DNA of 64,000 nucleotides from Macrotrachela quadricornifera. Lineage: Eukaryota; Rotifera; Eurotatoria; Philodinida; Philodinidae. Positions 47,708-60,009 of this stretch are shown here, in pieces; positions within the stretch are counted from its first letter, which is position 1; the number at the start of each line of letters is the position of its first letter. The DNA lies in contig JAJEKB010021193.1 in the NCBI GenBank assembly GCA_022393335.1, positions 306,869 to 370,868 of the forward strand, written 5' to 3'. Both the position numbers and the translations under genes were made by a program. The notes under the pieces are model-generated. The model was not told the DNA's origin and did not search any database. It worked only from the letters and a program-made list of their open reading frames with translations.

Positions 47708-48900
47708 TGTACTCAAAAAAGTGAGTACATTCTAGAATCGGTCAGTGTGTCCGTCCGGCCGTCCGTATACACGATAACTCTTCACAAATACATGCAGTTG
47801 AGCTGAAGTTTTGTGCACACAATTATCTCATCAATATCTCGGTCGAGAGAAGAAGATGAGAAGGATCCATCAAGAAATGACTGATTCATCGAAAAAAATT
47901 GTCATTATTGGCAAGACCATCCCTGAGGAGGTACAGGGTTTTTTTCAAAAAAATATTTTTTCTCATAATTATTCACAACATGTATAAATCGACTCAGTTT
48001 TTAACGCTGATTTCGAATCTGATATTAGTTTTGAACTAAATCATAGCTTTCTAACAAAACATCACCTGAGAAAGGTCTCAAAATGCACAAAAACTGTATC
48101 CAGAAACCAAATTGTCTAGATATGTCTCAGATGAACAGTAGTTTGGGGGTTTTCCAAATGCCTGGTTCTATAGCTAATCAAAAGGACTATCGAAAGGTAA
48201 AAATCCGAACTCAACAGCTATTAATATTGGTGATTTATTAGGAAAATACTGATGCCTGTATTTATCATATATCTCTTATAGATTCATGAGGTTGCTTTAG
48301 ATCGTAATCCCGATAGATACAAACGCAAATCCATTCTTAAACAACTCTGTCTACCCAGTTTTTCAAGCTGAACACAAATCTGAACTCAGATTCTGTAATT
48401 TCTAAAGATATTGTATCAATTTGGGAGTAAAGTCAATGGTCACTAGATAGGGTCACCTACAGTGTGGTCCATGTGAACTTGGCTCTCCAGTTTTTTTATC
48501 TTTGCAAATTAGTGGCAAGAAATGTGTCTTGACGAGATCTATGTCTTGTAGGAAAATAAGTCTAGGATCTCGTGCACCACTTGAGAAAAGTTCAAAATAT
48601 TACCCCCAGGAGTGTAGTATTTCTTCGAACTTACGCAGTTTTTGACTTCTATCACTTCTTTCATCTCATATGTTACTCACTTGAGTAGAATGAATTTGTA
48701 GACTAAATTGTTTTTTGTCCAATTGAGACATTCTCGAGCTCAAATAGCCAGGCTGTTCATAAGATAAGGTTTCGAGGATGAGGACAGACTCAACACAACG
48801 TTTTTAGACAATTTAATAAAAATCAATTTGTCGTCAATTCTTTTTACTTTTTGAAGTACACGTAACACTCGGATTTCAATCCGAGGTTTCCACATTTATT
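47708..48900 (+). repeat. 1.2-kb dispersed repeat, copy C (most complete)
   Basis: Starts TGTACTCAAAAAAGTGAGTA (itself partly palindromic), GTCCGTCCGGCCGTCCG, and ends GGTTTCCACATTTATT. The 3' segment AGTACACGTAACACTCGGAT includes TACAC similar to the start. Other copies or pieces: 11513, 16175, 32046 and 45770. No open frame is conserved between copies. Confidence 0.85.
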
Positions 48901-49577
48901 TAATAAGAGCGCCATGAAATTGTCTACAAAGTCATACTTCAATTTTAATCTCGGAATTTCCATCAAGAAAACTAAACAAACTATATGACAGGCAGAAAAA
49001 ATGAAAACTCGGCACATTTAGTATACTTTTGACTGGAACGTTTTTTCTTCCTGCCATTTTCGTGAAAAAGCTTAGCAAAAGTAAGAGCTGAGTTTGTGTT
49101 TGCGAGTTTTGAATGTACTCTTTCTCGTGGTATGTAGATAGATCTTTTAAGAGCAAATGGCGTACTAGAGAATGAGGTTTCAAAAATCGAAAACGCCTAT
49201 TCCCGACAATATGCTCAAGCATGAAATAGAAAACGTTATAGATGTTTGATATTGCAGTTAGGTAGATATAGAGCAATCATTTCTGATCATACCAGAATAA
49301 ACCCGATCGAAAATTCTTTTGTTTTGACAGAGTTACAGAATTTTTGTTGGAAGCACCACCACAGAAAAAAGTTCACGGTTAATTTTCCTTTTTTGTGATG
49401 CATATTTCTAAGCTTAATACGTTCCTACTGTATGAGTTAGAAGAGATCAATCATAGACCATTTTGTAGAGTGTGTTTTACTGCATCTTTCTATCATAGAG
49501 ATGAATTTTCAAGTGCACTTTTTAACACAGAAAAATTAATTATAAAAATCGAGTCAGCATACTTGGGCCACCCTATG
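48901..49577. other. gene-free stretch
   Basis: No gene recognised. Ends at the next palindrome. Confidence 0.4.
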
Positions 49578-50464
49578 CAGGGTGTTTCATAAGTTTTAAA
49601 GCTCGACAAAATTCGTGTATACGAACACATAGAACAATATCTAATCATTATGTTTCTATATTATCTTCGAGTACTCGTGACGGTCTTTCAAATGATATAT
49701 AATTGAATAAAATCTTCCCTTATAATAATAAAAATATAAACATGAGAATGTGACGATAAAATTTTCGAAATCGATCAGTATGATATAGGATGTATCTTGT
49801 ACATACCTTGGTGCAGATAAATAATATAAATCTTGAATTTGTTTTTAAAAGATGCGACGTGAAAAGTTCTACAAATGTGTTAAAATAATCACTTGCTGAT
49901 TTGTTTTCATGGCATAGTTCATACGCAAAATAAACAAGCTTCATGAGGATGATAATGAGTATAATAAAAAAAATATTTTGAAGATTTTTTTATTTTGCAT
50001 TTATTTCAGCTTGAGAATAAGATAAGTTCATGAGTTTTATTTTAAAAGATGCTCTATAAAATGTGTGCAGACAAATCTCAATTGTAAAATGAAAAAGTCT
50101 TCGAAATATTTTTCTTTTATACTCAATCCGATGGAAAGTAGCACCATCATCAAGATTATTCATTTTGAGTATAAACTATACCACAAGAACAAGTCAGTAT
50201 CTATTTATTCAGATACTTTTTGTAGAGCTTTTCACGTTGCATCTTTTAAGAAAAAATTCAAGATCTTATCATTTATTTGCACCAAGATATACGTGAAATA
50301 AAAGAATGTTACCAACGTTTTGATAAACTCTGCATTCTATTATATATCATTTGAAAGGCCATCACGAGTACTGGAAGTTGATATAGAAACATAATAATTA
50401 GATATTGTTCTATGTATTCGTATACACGAATTTTGTCAAGCCTCAAAACTTATGAAACACCCTG
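49578..50464. repeat. 890-bp palindrome with CAGGGTGTTTCATAAG ends
   Basis: Arms of about 430 bp begin CAGGGTGTTTCATAAGTTTT and end with its inverse, flanked on the right by TATA and on the left by CTATG, compatible with a TA target. Mirrored inner blocks include AGATATTGTTCTATGT and ATATCATTTGAAAG. The open frames in each arm are mirror versions and not genes. Confidence 0.85.
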
Positions 50465-52592
50465 TATATTCAATATCACTCGAAAATATCATTTGAAAAT
50501 ACCTGATGCAATTTCATTGGAAAAAAAATTGAATCTAAAATGCCATTTTTGTTAGTAAATAAAGAATAATAAATGGGAACATCATTTTTGGTCAGCAAAA
50601 ACATATAGAAATGGCAGCAAAAATATTGAATTGGTCAGTACTAAAATGATCAGGTTTCATCAGCAAAACGAATAAGTTTTTATACGAAAAATAAAATTAA
50701 AAAGCACAGAAGAAATAAAAAGGAATGCAAGAGAACATAAAATAGAATCAGAGATCTAAAGAGTAAATGGGAGAAAAAAGATAATGAAAATCCAACTATT
50801 GTACTAACAATGCAGATGTAGCCTTTGCTGGTATATCTCGTTTTCTTTTCTCATCAATCGGCACTGTTCTTGTTGCTGGTGAGGATTTGCAATACTTCAA
50901 ATGAATAGGCGTACCAACAACGTGTCTGCATATATAGAAACAATATTATTAAACATATTTTATGTATAAGAAAGGAGAAATCCACATATATGTGATGGCA
51001 GAAAAGGAAAAATTCAACTATATGAGTCGGTAGTAAAATGAAAGGAAAATACCAAATAAGAAAAAGAATAGGACAAAGCACATACGTAAGAAATAAGCGG
51101 GTAGAGATGTGTGAATCATAACCTAAAAATATGTATGAATATCTTAAGAGACAATCAACGACACATGGAAAAAACATTTGGAAAATACCCCAATGTAAAG
51201 AAAAGACATATACATATGTCATACTTGTGATCTGTATGGCGTAACAGAAGAAAAAAATAAATTATAATTTTAATAACTGACTATTTAAATAAAATACTGA
51301 TCAGTCATTCAATCTACGAATTATTCATTTATTCTGCTGACCACTTAAATGATAGTCATAATAAATTCAATTCAAAAGTTATAAAAATCGATAAACTAAT
51401 TTCTTAATATAATGACAAACTAGGAAAATATGTCCATTGTCAATATTGGTAATAATATGTTAATTAAGATATTTCATATCTTCAAAATGTAATTATGTTA
51501 TATCACGAGGAGGTTTACAATTGTTCACGTATGAAATAAATAGTAATAATTAGATAATAAGAATATCATGAGTATAATGGAACTTTGCGACATCTTTAGA
51601 TAATATTGTTGAGGCTACTCTCAATATTATTAATGATCGTTTAAAAGATCAATTGTTCATAAAAGTTTAGTATTTTTTTTAAAATATACTTGTTGAATAT
51701 ACATTGCCAATACGATCCTATTTTAACGCATAGAATCTAGTCGAATAAAGCAATATACATCTTGATATATTTATGTTCCGTCTTGGCCTTGACTCGATTT
51801 TATATATAATCAAAAGAGACGACAATAAAGTATTTTTTTTTGCTTTCCTTCTTACATTTAAATGTGCGTACACGTGTTTGCAACAAGTTGAAGAAACGAC
51901 TCACAAAGTGGGAGTGTATTTTACTTTATTTTTTTCTCATTCTACTGCTTGTCGTTGCTTTCTCGGCTCTTTTACTTCCTAATTACATTTCAATTACAAA
52001 AAAGAAAAATCCAAGTATCAAAGCCTTGTGATTCATTCATTTTACATCTTCCTTTCTCTTTTTCTTGCCTCAAATGCTAATTTGTGCTTGTTGTGTGTTT
52101 TGAGCCTGTCGTTGTGGCTGCATTGGTTGATAAATACTGATATAAGAACGTTGAATTCATCTAGTCTCCGAGTGTTTCATATGTAAACACTCAAATTCTA
52201 TCAAATTCATGCCGTTTTATAATATCTTCAAAAAAAAAATGCTGTCGCTGCCCCAATGGATATCGCTGCTAGATAACGGGTATTGGATAAGTTTTATAGA
52301 ATCAATAGAATGAAATAGGATTTATCTTTTAAAGTTTTGATCTGTATAAATATTAGAATATACTGTCTTTTAATATTATATATTAAACGAGAGATTTTTC
52401 CAACTTACGAGAAAAGGTTCCCAAATGTGAGTTTCCTTTTTAAGTTGGGTATTTCTCCCCACAGTGAATTTTTCAGGAACAACGAGGTTCGATATCTTCT
52501 GAAAAATATTGTCTCTCTTTACATCCAAAAAAACCTACAGAGATATTATTTGTGTTATGTACTTTTCAGATTGTATCATTATCATTTCATCT
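50465..52592. other. mostly gene-free; one weak transmembrane-like frame
   Basis: At about 51890-52031 a plus frame reads KLKKRLTKWECILLYFFLIL then a hydrophobic run, a short positively charged tail and stop. It looks like a membrane anchor but has no neighbours to support it. The promoter of the next gene should lie just before 52592. Confidence 0.3.
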
Positions 52593-53272
52593 ATGGCGTC
52601 AACTCCGAGTCCCTTAAATAAGAAACTTTGGACACAATTGACTAAAGTCAAATTATTAGGTGAAGATGACAATCTAAAACACGGCAAGTTTATTTACGAA
52701 AGTTCTTCATTTGACTATTCACAAGGTGAATTACCCGCAGATTATAATCAAAATGTCATCGTTGGACGATTACAACTAACATCGGATATCTATAAAAATC
52801 ATGATCTTCGAATTGAAATTCATCTACCACCAGAATATCCTATGAAAGGACCTGAAATAATTCTAAAGACACCAATCTATCATCCAAACGTTAATGAAAA
52901 AGGTAAGTAAAGTGTAGCGATAATCTCTTATTGAAAAACAACAAAAAAAAATGAAACTTACTAAAAATATCATAAGTATTATACTGATCTTTCTATTATG
53001 TAGATCGATTATGTGATGATCGTCTGAATCATGCTTCGGCATGGGATAATCAAACAACTTTGATCGGACTTCTTGATATTATTGTTGACGCACTTGATCA
53101 TCCTAATGCTGATGATAGTCCGGCAAATTCTGGTTCGTTTTGAAAGGGAAAGTGTTACTTCTTTTACATTTGCTTTATTATAGCGGCCGCTAGTGAATAT
53201 ACGAAAAATCGAGCTGAATACGAACGAAAAGCAAAAGCAATGGTCGAGAAGAACGGATTACGTCGATCATAA
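52593..53272 (+). CDS. ubiquitin-conjugating enzyme (E2) family protein, divergent active site
   Basis: Three exons join in frame to 175 residues: 52593-52902, 53004-53132 and 53184-53272. Introns are 101 and 51 bp. The UBC fold is clear: N-terminal helix (PLNKKLWTQLTKV), LPPEYPMKGPEI, then IYHPNVNEK. The HPN motif is followed ten residues later by Cys107 in DRLCDDRLN, the expected catalytic position. The usual Gly-x-Ile-Cys-Leu context is replaced by Asp-Arg-Leu-Cys-Asp. A Trp downstream (SAWDNQTTLIGLL) fits the family. The tail AASEYTKNRAEYERKAKAM is the usual C-terminal helix. E2 enzymes carry ubiquitin or a ubiquitin-like protein as a thioester and pass it on with an E3. The altered surroundings of Cys107 may mean a special partner or reduced activity. 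The start is the first Met before the N-terminal helix. Confidence 0.85.
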
Positions 53273-54526
53273 AAATAATTCCAATATTTTTTCTTTCCAA
53301 ACAAAAAATGGCCCTATCATGTACTTAAATATTTTTTATTCTTGATATATCTATTTTTCAAACATAAATCTTTTGTTTTTGTCGTCTTCTATAAACAAGA
53401 ATTTTACTTGGTAATTGGAATTTTCTTAATAAATAATATTCTTTTACCTTTAGAAATAAATAAAAAAAAATCAAGATTACGAATAGATAATGCATAGACA
53501 TTAACATAGTTTGTGAATGTATGAGAAAGATAACACTAAATCAAAACGTATAAAAATCATCAAATGATGGAAATGACAACACATTACTAACAAGAAAAAA
53601 TCTTTTCAATCATGGTTAAGTGGAAAGGAAAGGGAGGAGTTCCTCCCATGAATAAATTTTTTTATTTTTTATTCGAATTCATCCAAAAATTTCTTGGGGA
53701 TAAGTATCCTCTGTGAGGGCAAGATTTTCTTCTATGAGAATATGAGTTAACATGTTCGGATACTTCTCATATAGTAGAGTATTCTGACGGCTAGGTTGTA
53801 ATAGATCTCGATTTTTCAATTTCATTTTGTTTATTTTTATAAAAAAGACAGACAAAATTGAAATATGATCATTTTTCAAGGTACTAGTTGACGGTGTAAT
53901 TGAATGAATACATACATCGAAGAGGAAAAAAATTACACTTCTTAAAATAAAAATTTTGTATTCAGTGAATAATTGAATGTTTACTTGTATGAAGAGTAAC
54001 AAACTGTTTCACTTGTTTGATTCATCAATTCTCTGACTCAAGTTAAATTTTATCTTAGAGTGGTAGGAAATCATTTAGAAGATTATTGTCCCGGGATATA
54101 TATATGTTTTTATTCAATTATGAATGTGTATAATTCCCAAATGAGTTTTACTATAAATCGAATCTAGATTAAAATTTAACTGCAATCGATTTAGTTAAAG
54201 ATATTTTTAATTCTTTGAATTTTTTCGTCACTTCAAATGAATAAGTTCAATAGAATTTATTGATAAAGAATTTCAAGAAGGATATATTCCAAGTTGATCT
54301 GTTGCTGAATGATAACTAATTAGATGAAGAAAAGCAAAAGCAAATTTTATATTCGTTTGCTGAGTAAAAATCTCTATATACTACACTATACTAGGATCAA
54401 AGACCAAAAACCATGGAAAGGAACAAATGTCAAGGTAGTTACATATTAATTATGTACTGTTTTTTTTGTCAATGAAAAACAATATACTTTTATAGCATTA
54501 GAACAATAAAAGATTATAGAAAATAT
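53273..54526. other. 3' flank and gene-free stretch
   Basis: Contains AATAAATAATATTC-type polyadenylation candidates near 53430 and the second copy (53875-53945) of the short repeat at 1375. Exons of the M28 gene may lie here or in the gap but were not identified. Confidence 0.4.
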
Positions 54527-54926
54527 NNNNNNNNNNNNNNNNNNNNNNNNNNNNNNNNNNNNNNNNNNNNNNNNNNNNNNNNNNNNNNNNNNNNNNNNNN
54601 NNNNNNNNNNNNNNNNNNNNNNNNNNNNNNNNNNNNNNNNNNNNNNNNNNNNNNNNNNNNNNNNNNNNNNNNNNNNNNNNNNNNNNNNNNNNNNNNNNNN
54701 NNNNNNNNNNNNNNNNNNNNNNNNNNNNNNNNNNNNNNNNNNNNNNNNNNNNNNNNNNNNNNNNNNNNNNNNNNNNNNNNNNNNNNNNNNNNNNNNNNNN
54801 NNNNNNNNNNNNNNNNNNNNNNNNNNNNNNNNNNNNNNNNNNNNNNNNNNNNNNNNNNNNNNNNNNNNNNNNNNNNNNNNNNNNNNNNNNNNNNNNNNNN
54901 NNNNNNNNNNNNNNNNNNNNNNNNNN
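54527..54926. other. assembly gap (400 N)
   Basis: Exactly 400 N. It falls within the M28 peptidase gene, just after its first recognised exon, so at least one exon is probably hidden. Confidence 0.98.
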
Positions 54927-54974
54927 ATAATAAAAGAAATCCAAAAATTTTTATTTCTAAATATATATATATAC

Positions 54975-55428
54975 CTGTATCATAATGAGCACTTAACATT
55001 AAACTTGGTATATTTTTTGATTTTTCAGATGAATTTGATACACGAACAAGAATATTTTGTAATTGATTATAATTTGAATCATTAAAATTTTGAAGATCAA
55101 ATTCACATTGAATATTTCTTTTATTTATTGAACAAATATATTTTAATTTTGATATAAGATAATCACGTGCATCAAAATTTCCACGTGTATTACTTACTCT
55201 TGATCCATATTGACTTAAATTTTTTAAATAATCTCGTGCACGTTCTTCACTAAATAAATGATTTTCAATATTTCTTTTTTCTATTTCTGGTAATAATGAT
55301 GATATATATATTGTCAATGGACCAGCCAAAATTAATAAACAAATAAATAAAATAATCCATAAAAGAAATTCTTTTAAATATTTATTAGAATTGAATGTTC
55401 TAAAAAAATAAAATTGGTGTGTTGTCAT
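54975..55428 (-). CDS. M28-family metallopeptidase (ERMP1-like), partial
   Basis: The minus frame carries a membrane helix (EFLLWIILFICLLILAG), then EERARDYLKNLSQYGSRVSN, a DARDYLISKL helix, NILVRVS and SLMLSAHYDT. The last is the zinc-ligand motif that starts the M28 catalytic core; the exon ends right after it at a CAG/GTATAT donor (54975/54974). The order matches endoplasmic reticulum metallopeptidase 1, a multi-pass ER enzyme. The remaining catalytic residues would lie downstream in or beyond the gap. An ATG exists at 55428, but CCAATTTTATTTTTTTAG ending near 55400 looks like an acceptor, so the true first exon may be further upstream, beyond the element at 55425-56731. Confidence 0.7.
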
Positions 55429-56731
55429 TTACCCCAAATTTTATCCCCATTTGGGGTAATTGATCAAAAAATATCAAAAGTAATGACCAACTGGGGATTT
55501 TTATTTAGGGATGTTTTTTACTGGGGATTTTTTTAAACGAGAACTATCATAGTTCAACTAGATTTAATAATAATATAATGCTGAAAATTCATTTGCTCGA
55601 AGTAAGAAATATTAAAACCTATACTTAAATAGAATTTATTTGGCACTACCTGTGTCTTCCTAACTCAAATTCTGAATCATTTTCGTGTGTTTGCATAATC
55701 TAAGGACTATCGTAGTTCTAGTGACCAGGCGTGGAGATTATATACATTTCGAATTTGCTTAGAAATCTAGTATTGTTTCATGTCTCGCGATAGCAAATAA
55801 ATACTAAGACGAAACCCTTAAATTTTTTCCTAAAAATTTTTTCTTTGACATAGTGGCAAGTGTCCAATTTGACAAGAATTTAAGGATTATGAGTCAGTTT
55901 TCTGACAAATTATGCGGCTGTAGACAACGAAGTAATAACAACAATTCTGGTGACCAGTTGTAAGTTTTTATTTACTAGTAACCATGTGAAGTTTTGTTGA
56001 TCATATTTTTAGAGTGAATTAGTTTGGAAATTGCGTCTTTTGAAAAACGTTTTCCTGAAGATTGGTGACCAGATCTAAAAAAATTCAATCAAAGCTCATT
56101 GCTTATGTTAAATCATTTTAAACAACTAGTCATTAAACAAAATCCTTCCCAACAAAATTCGTGACCAACTTTCTTTCTTTTTAAAAGATTCATTAACAAT
56201 GTCTAGTGTTATAGAAACATAAGTTACCGCAGCTTGCTGAAAAAGTTGAAAATTTATAAGCATCTCTGATCGATTTTTAAAATCTGATTACCAGTTCCTC
56301 AGAAATAAGGTTTTCAGGAGACTCAATTCTTAACTTGGTTTATCTTAAAATATATGATCAAACAACTCAACATCGTCCTAACGCTAGATGCATTTTGAGT
56401 CTAAAATGTTTCTAGCTGGTCACCAGAATCATCGATATTTTTTAAATGTTTCCAATCGTATAAATGATGAGAAAGTTGACTTAGGACACCTTTATTTATA
56501 TCTAAGCCCAATCTATCGACGTTGTATAGTAGACAACAGAGGACAAGACTGATTTAAGATTTGTGGGACATATATATATGGCATGAATATAGCAAAAACA
56601 AATTCCCAGTTAAATAAATTCCCAAATAAAAATCCCCAGTTGGTTACCAATTTTTATATTCTTTGGTTAATTATCCCAAATGGGGACTCAATTTGGGGGA
56701 GAACCTGGGAACCACAATTTGAGGTAAATGA
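55425..56731. mobile_element. 1.3-kb element with private words GGTNACC and CCCCAGTT
   Basis: Inverted ends: TCATTTACCCCAAATT (55425) and its counterpart AATTTGAGGTAAATGA (to 56731). About 110 bp of subterminal inverted sequence shares AACTGGGGATTTTTATTT and ATTTGGG. Inside, GGTGACCAG or its complement recurs at about 55715, 55950, 56065, 56285 and 56410. No open reading frame of note. It abuts the M28 exon and is likely in its intron or 5' flank. Confidence 0.7.
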
Positions 56732-57013
56732 TAGTCAACCAGAAAATTCTTTATTATAGTCATTAACTTTCCTCTATTAATGTATATGTTTGAGTACTCG
56801 AACATATATATTAGTAGCGTTTCGGTTTTATTCATTTATTCAATATAGAATTGTCCACTTTCAAAGCATTGCCTTTTGTATATAAGATTTTGTACTGCTA
56901 TTGTGTCTATATACAAAAGAGACTGAATAAGCTAGTTTATAGCTCGTAAAAACCTCTATCAATTGAGTAAATACTTCATTTTGACACACTGTCAATTTCC
57001 ATAAAAAAGCTTT

Positions 57014-57290
57014 CCAGGTCGAGAAATCCGACCGTTAAATCTTGTCGGTTCCGATTGCATCCGATGTCGGATTATGTCGCAAATAGTCGGATTTCAACTT
57101 CATCCGACCGGATGCTGTCGGAATGAACTGATAATCCAGTGACCCGGAATCTGACAAACATTTAGCTGGGTGAGGATCTTCATGGATCCGACTAGTTCCG
57201 GTGAATAGATCCAGTACGATTTTATCGGATCCAGTAACGAGACATAAGAGATCCGATAGGATCAGATCGAATATTAACTAGTTTCATATA
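57014..57290. repeat. left TCCGAT word island of the composite
   Basis: At least ten occurrences of TCCGA or TCGGA, many as ATCCGAC, GTCGGA or ATCGGATCC, in both orientations within 280 bp. Confidence 0.75.
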
Positions 57291-57574
57291 TTTCTTATCA
57301 TTCCTGTCGATTTTCATTTTTCTTCCAGAATGCGTAATAAAACACATAACAACGATAGTAAAATCTACCGTTTTCTTATGTGATCTCTTGATGAGGAACG
57401 AAGCCCGGGATAAACCCTGATATTTACATTTAAGACCAGCTCTAAACTATTTCGAGCAAATGAATAAAATAAAAAAAGAACTATTTATTTGTAACAATAA
57501 TATTTAATATTCATTTATACTATCAGAAAATGTAAATAAGATAGAAAAGGAGTAGTTATTTTTAATGATAATAC

Positions 57575-58555
57575 TCGTGGTTCGTTTAGATTACTCTTCC
57601 GTCTAAGTGAAATAAAAAACAATATTTATTTTTAATAATAATAATTACCGTTGATTTAGATAATCCGATAATCTAAATAAAAGAATAAAGATATTTAATT
57701 TTAATAATGATACTTACTTTTAATTTAAACTATAACAAGTCCTAAATTAAATAAAGAAAAAATATATTTAAATAATGATACTCGTCGTTGATTTAGATTA
57801 TTAGACAGCCTAAATTAAATAAAAAAATACTTTTTTAATAACAATGCTTACCGCTGATTTCGATGATCAGATGATCTAAATAAAATAATAAAAATGTTTA
57901 CTTTAAATAATAACACTGACTTTTGATTTGACCTGTAAGACGACCTAAATTAAATAAAGAAAATATTTTGAATAATAATACTTACTGTTTATTTAGATCA
58001 TTAGATAATATAAATAAATAAAAAACAATATTTATTTTCCATAATACTTGGCATTGATTAGAACCATTAGACGATCTAAATAAAACAAGAAAAAAGAAAT
58101 AAACATTTTTAATAATAGATTATACCATTTATTCACACTAAGAAAATCTAAGTAAAAGAAAAAGTACTTCTGTATAAAAATAATACTTACACTCAATTTG
58201 AAACTAAATTATCTAAATAGAAATAAGAAATATATATATTTTAATAATGGTAATTATCTTTAATTTGAACTATCAGATGATCTAAATTCAATAAGAACAA
58301 TTTATTTTAATTATAATATTCACCATTAAAGCTCACTATCAGACAGCCTAAATCAAATTTTAAAAAAATGTATTTTTAGTAATAATACTTGCTGTTGATT
58401 TTGATAATCAGACGGTCTAAATAAAATAATAAAAATACTTGCTTTCCAAAATAATGCTGACTTTTGATTTGAATTATAAGACGACCTAAATCAAATTAAG
58501 AAATATATATTTCTAATAACAATATTGATAGATTATGTAGATCATCAAAGTACCT
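57575..58555 (-). repeat. array B: about 14 units of 68 bp with 24-nt cores and splice-like borders
   Basis: Cores at 57649, 57718, 57786, 57852, 57921, 57986, 58052, 58258, 58324, 58393, 58462 and 58530 are each exactly 24 nt; 58191 is 22. Spacing is 65-69 bp. On the minus strand each core is preceded by ATTTAG after a T-rich tract and followed by GTAAG (four units) or a one- or two-base variant. Cores translate, with one leading base, to Ser/Asn/Asp-rich heptads such as SSNDLNQ; three contain a stop. This could be a string of micro-exons with 41-45-bp introns, or a satellite in which these words are binding sites. Confidence 0.7.
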
Positions 58556-59185
58556 AAATAGAAAAAGCATTAATAATATATAAATTAATATTTACTTTTG
58601 AAATTTGTTAGAAAATAGCCGACTAATTGCAAAAAGTGGCAGAGTTTTGATGTAGCTGGCAATATGTTAGAAAACAAACTTTGTACACATATTTTCAAAA
58701 TAAAACTAAATACTAGAAAGCGAGTAAGAGAAGGAAGAATGAAATGATAGAAAAATGATAGATGAGGAACAAAACATGACACTACTTTTAAAAAAACTAA
58801 AGCAGGAGAAAGAAAATAAAAATATGAAAATGTGAGCTTGACTTTCTTTGAAAGAAGTCTATATCAAGAAAAGAAAACATGACATTCTAACTACATTTTA
58901 TATAATAAAAAATGAAAGTGACTTCTTACCCTCAAAAAGCAAACAGACCCATAAGAACTTGAAATGATATTATTATTGGAATCTATGATCATCATGATTG
59001 CTTCTTTATTTTGTCGTTTTCACTCATCAATGAGAAAGTTAGCCAATTTTGGACGAAGTAACTTTGAGTAAAACTAACCATAGTATAGGTCAGATAGTCA
59101 AAATTTAGTTACTACTGCTTCTAGAAGAAAAAGAATCGTGATAATATTGAGTTCATTAGAAAGGATTATTGTGAAGATATTCGTA

Positions 59186-59580
59186 TCAATCGCTTTCGAG
59201 AGATGGTCTTGAATATCGTGGGTGACCAAGAGGTAAAATACATTCTACCAACTCGCGTTTACTATACAATTTATATAATAAGAGACGATCATAATCGCCG
59301 TAATCTTTGGCGTGAATATGAACTAAATCTTCATTATTATACATCTTAATTTAATTATAATTAAAACTATATAAGTATAAATGAAATATACAATCTTACT
59401 ACGGTAGACGGAAAATATTCATCTTTTTCACGAAATAAATCCAGTAACTGATCATAGTAAAACACAGCAGCAAAAGTTTCTAGAAAGAAAATTAGTGCTT
59501 ACGAAGTTATATTGTGACGGTCGCTCAACTTTTTTATCAAAATAACCAAAACGACGTTCTATTGTTTTTGTCATTCGCAT
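59186..59580 (-). pseudogene. short two-exon gene-like frame inside the composite
   Basis: Exon 1 (59403-59580) starts MRMTKTIERRFGYFDKKVE and continues as LETFAAVFYYDQLLDLFREK after a one-base shift near 59490. An intron of 58 bp (GTAGTAAG ... AATTAAG) leads to exon 2 (59186-59344), MYNNEDLVHIHAKDYGDYDR ... LPLGHPRYSRPSLESD and stop. Amphipathic, charged and clearly protein-like; no family recognised. Alternatively the 23 bp GTAAGC ... TTTCTAG at the shift is a very short intron remnant. If the composite is mobile, this is its only protein candidate, but it does not look like a transposase. Confidence 0.45.
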
Positions 59581-60009
59581 TTTCTAATCGTAATAAAAAT
59601 TTCCAATGGTACCTCAATAGAAACAATAATAGTATTCTGTTTTCTTAAGTTTGTTCTGGTAGCATAGTTGAAATATAGATAGAGAGAGATCTAACATAAT
59701 CGGATTCTGTGATGGAGGCCGAGATGATTGAACTCTATCTATGGGAAGAAGCTTTTTAGAAAACTTTAATTAGAGTGTCGTCAATCAGTACAAAGGGCAA
59801 CAAGAAGTGGGAGGGCTCAACTCTTTTAGTAACATTAAAAGTTTGTTCATTTTAATGATCGATTTTCAGGGGAAACAATTAGTTCAACTAATTTTTGCAC
59901 AGAGCAAACTTTTCAATAGGCTCAATTGCCTTAGAAAGTTTCTGCTTTATCAAAGGAGAAAAATATTATAATTATGTATGATCTTTACAAAATTTTAATA
60001 TATATCACG

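Noticed and set aside
49720..50301. Two similar frames on opposite strands
   Set aside because: Same explanation, arms of the 49578-50464 palindrome.
50854..51222. 122-codon Phe/Ile-rich minus frame resembling a membrane protein
   Set aside because: Composition follows from A/G-rich plus strand; no start context, splice sites or family motif.
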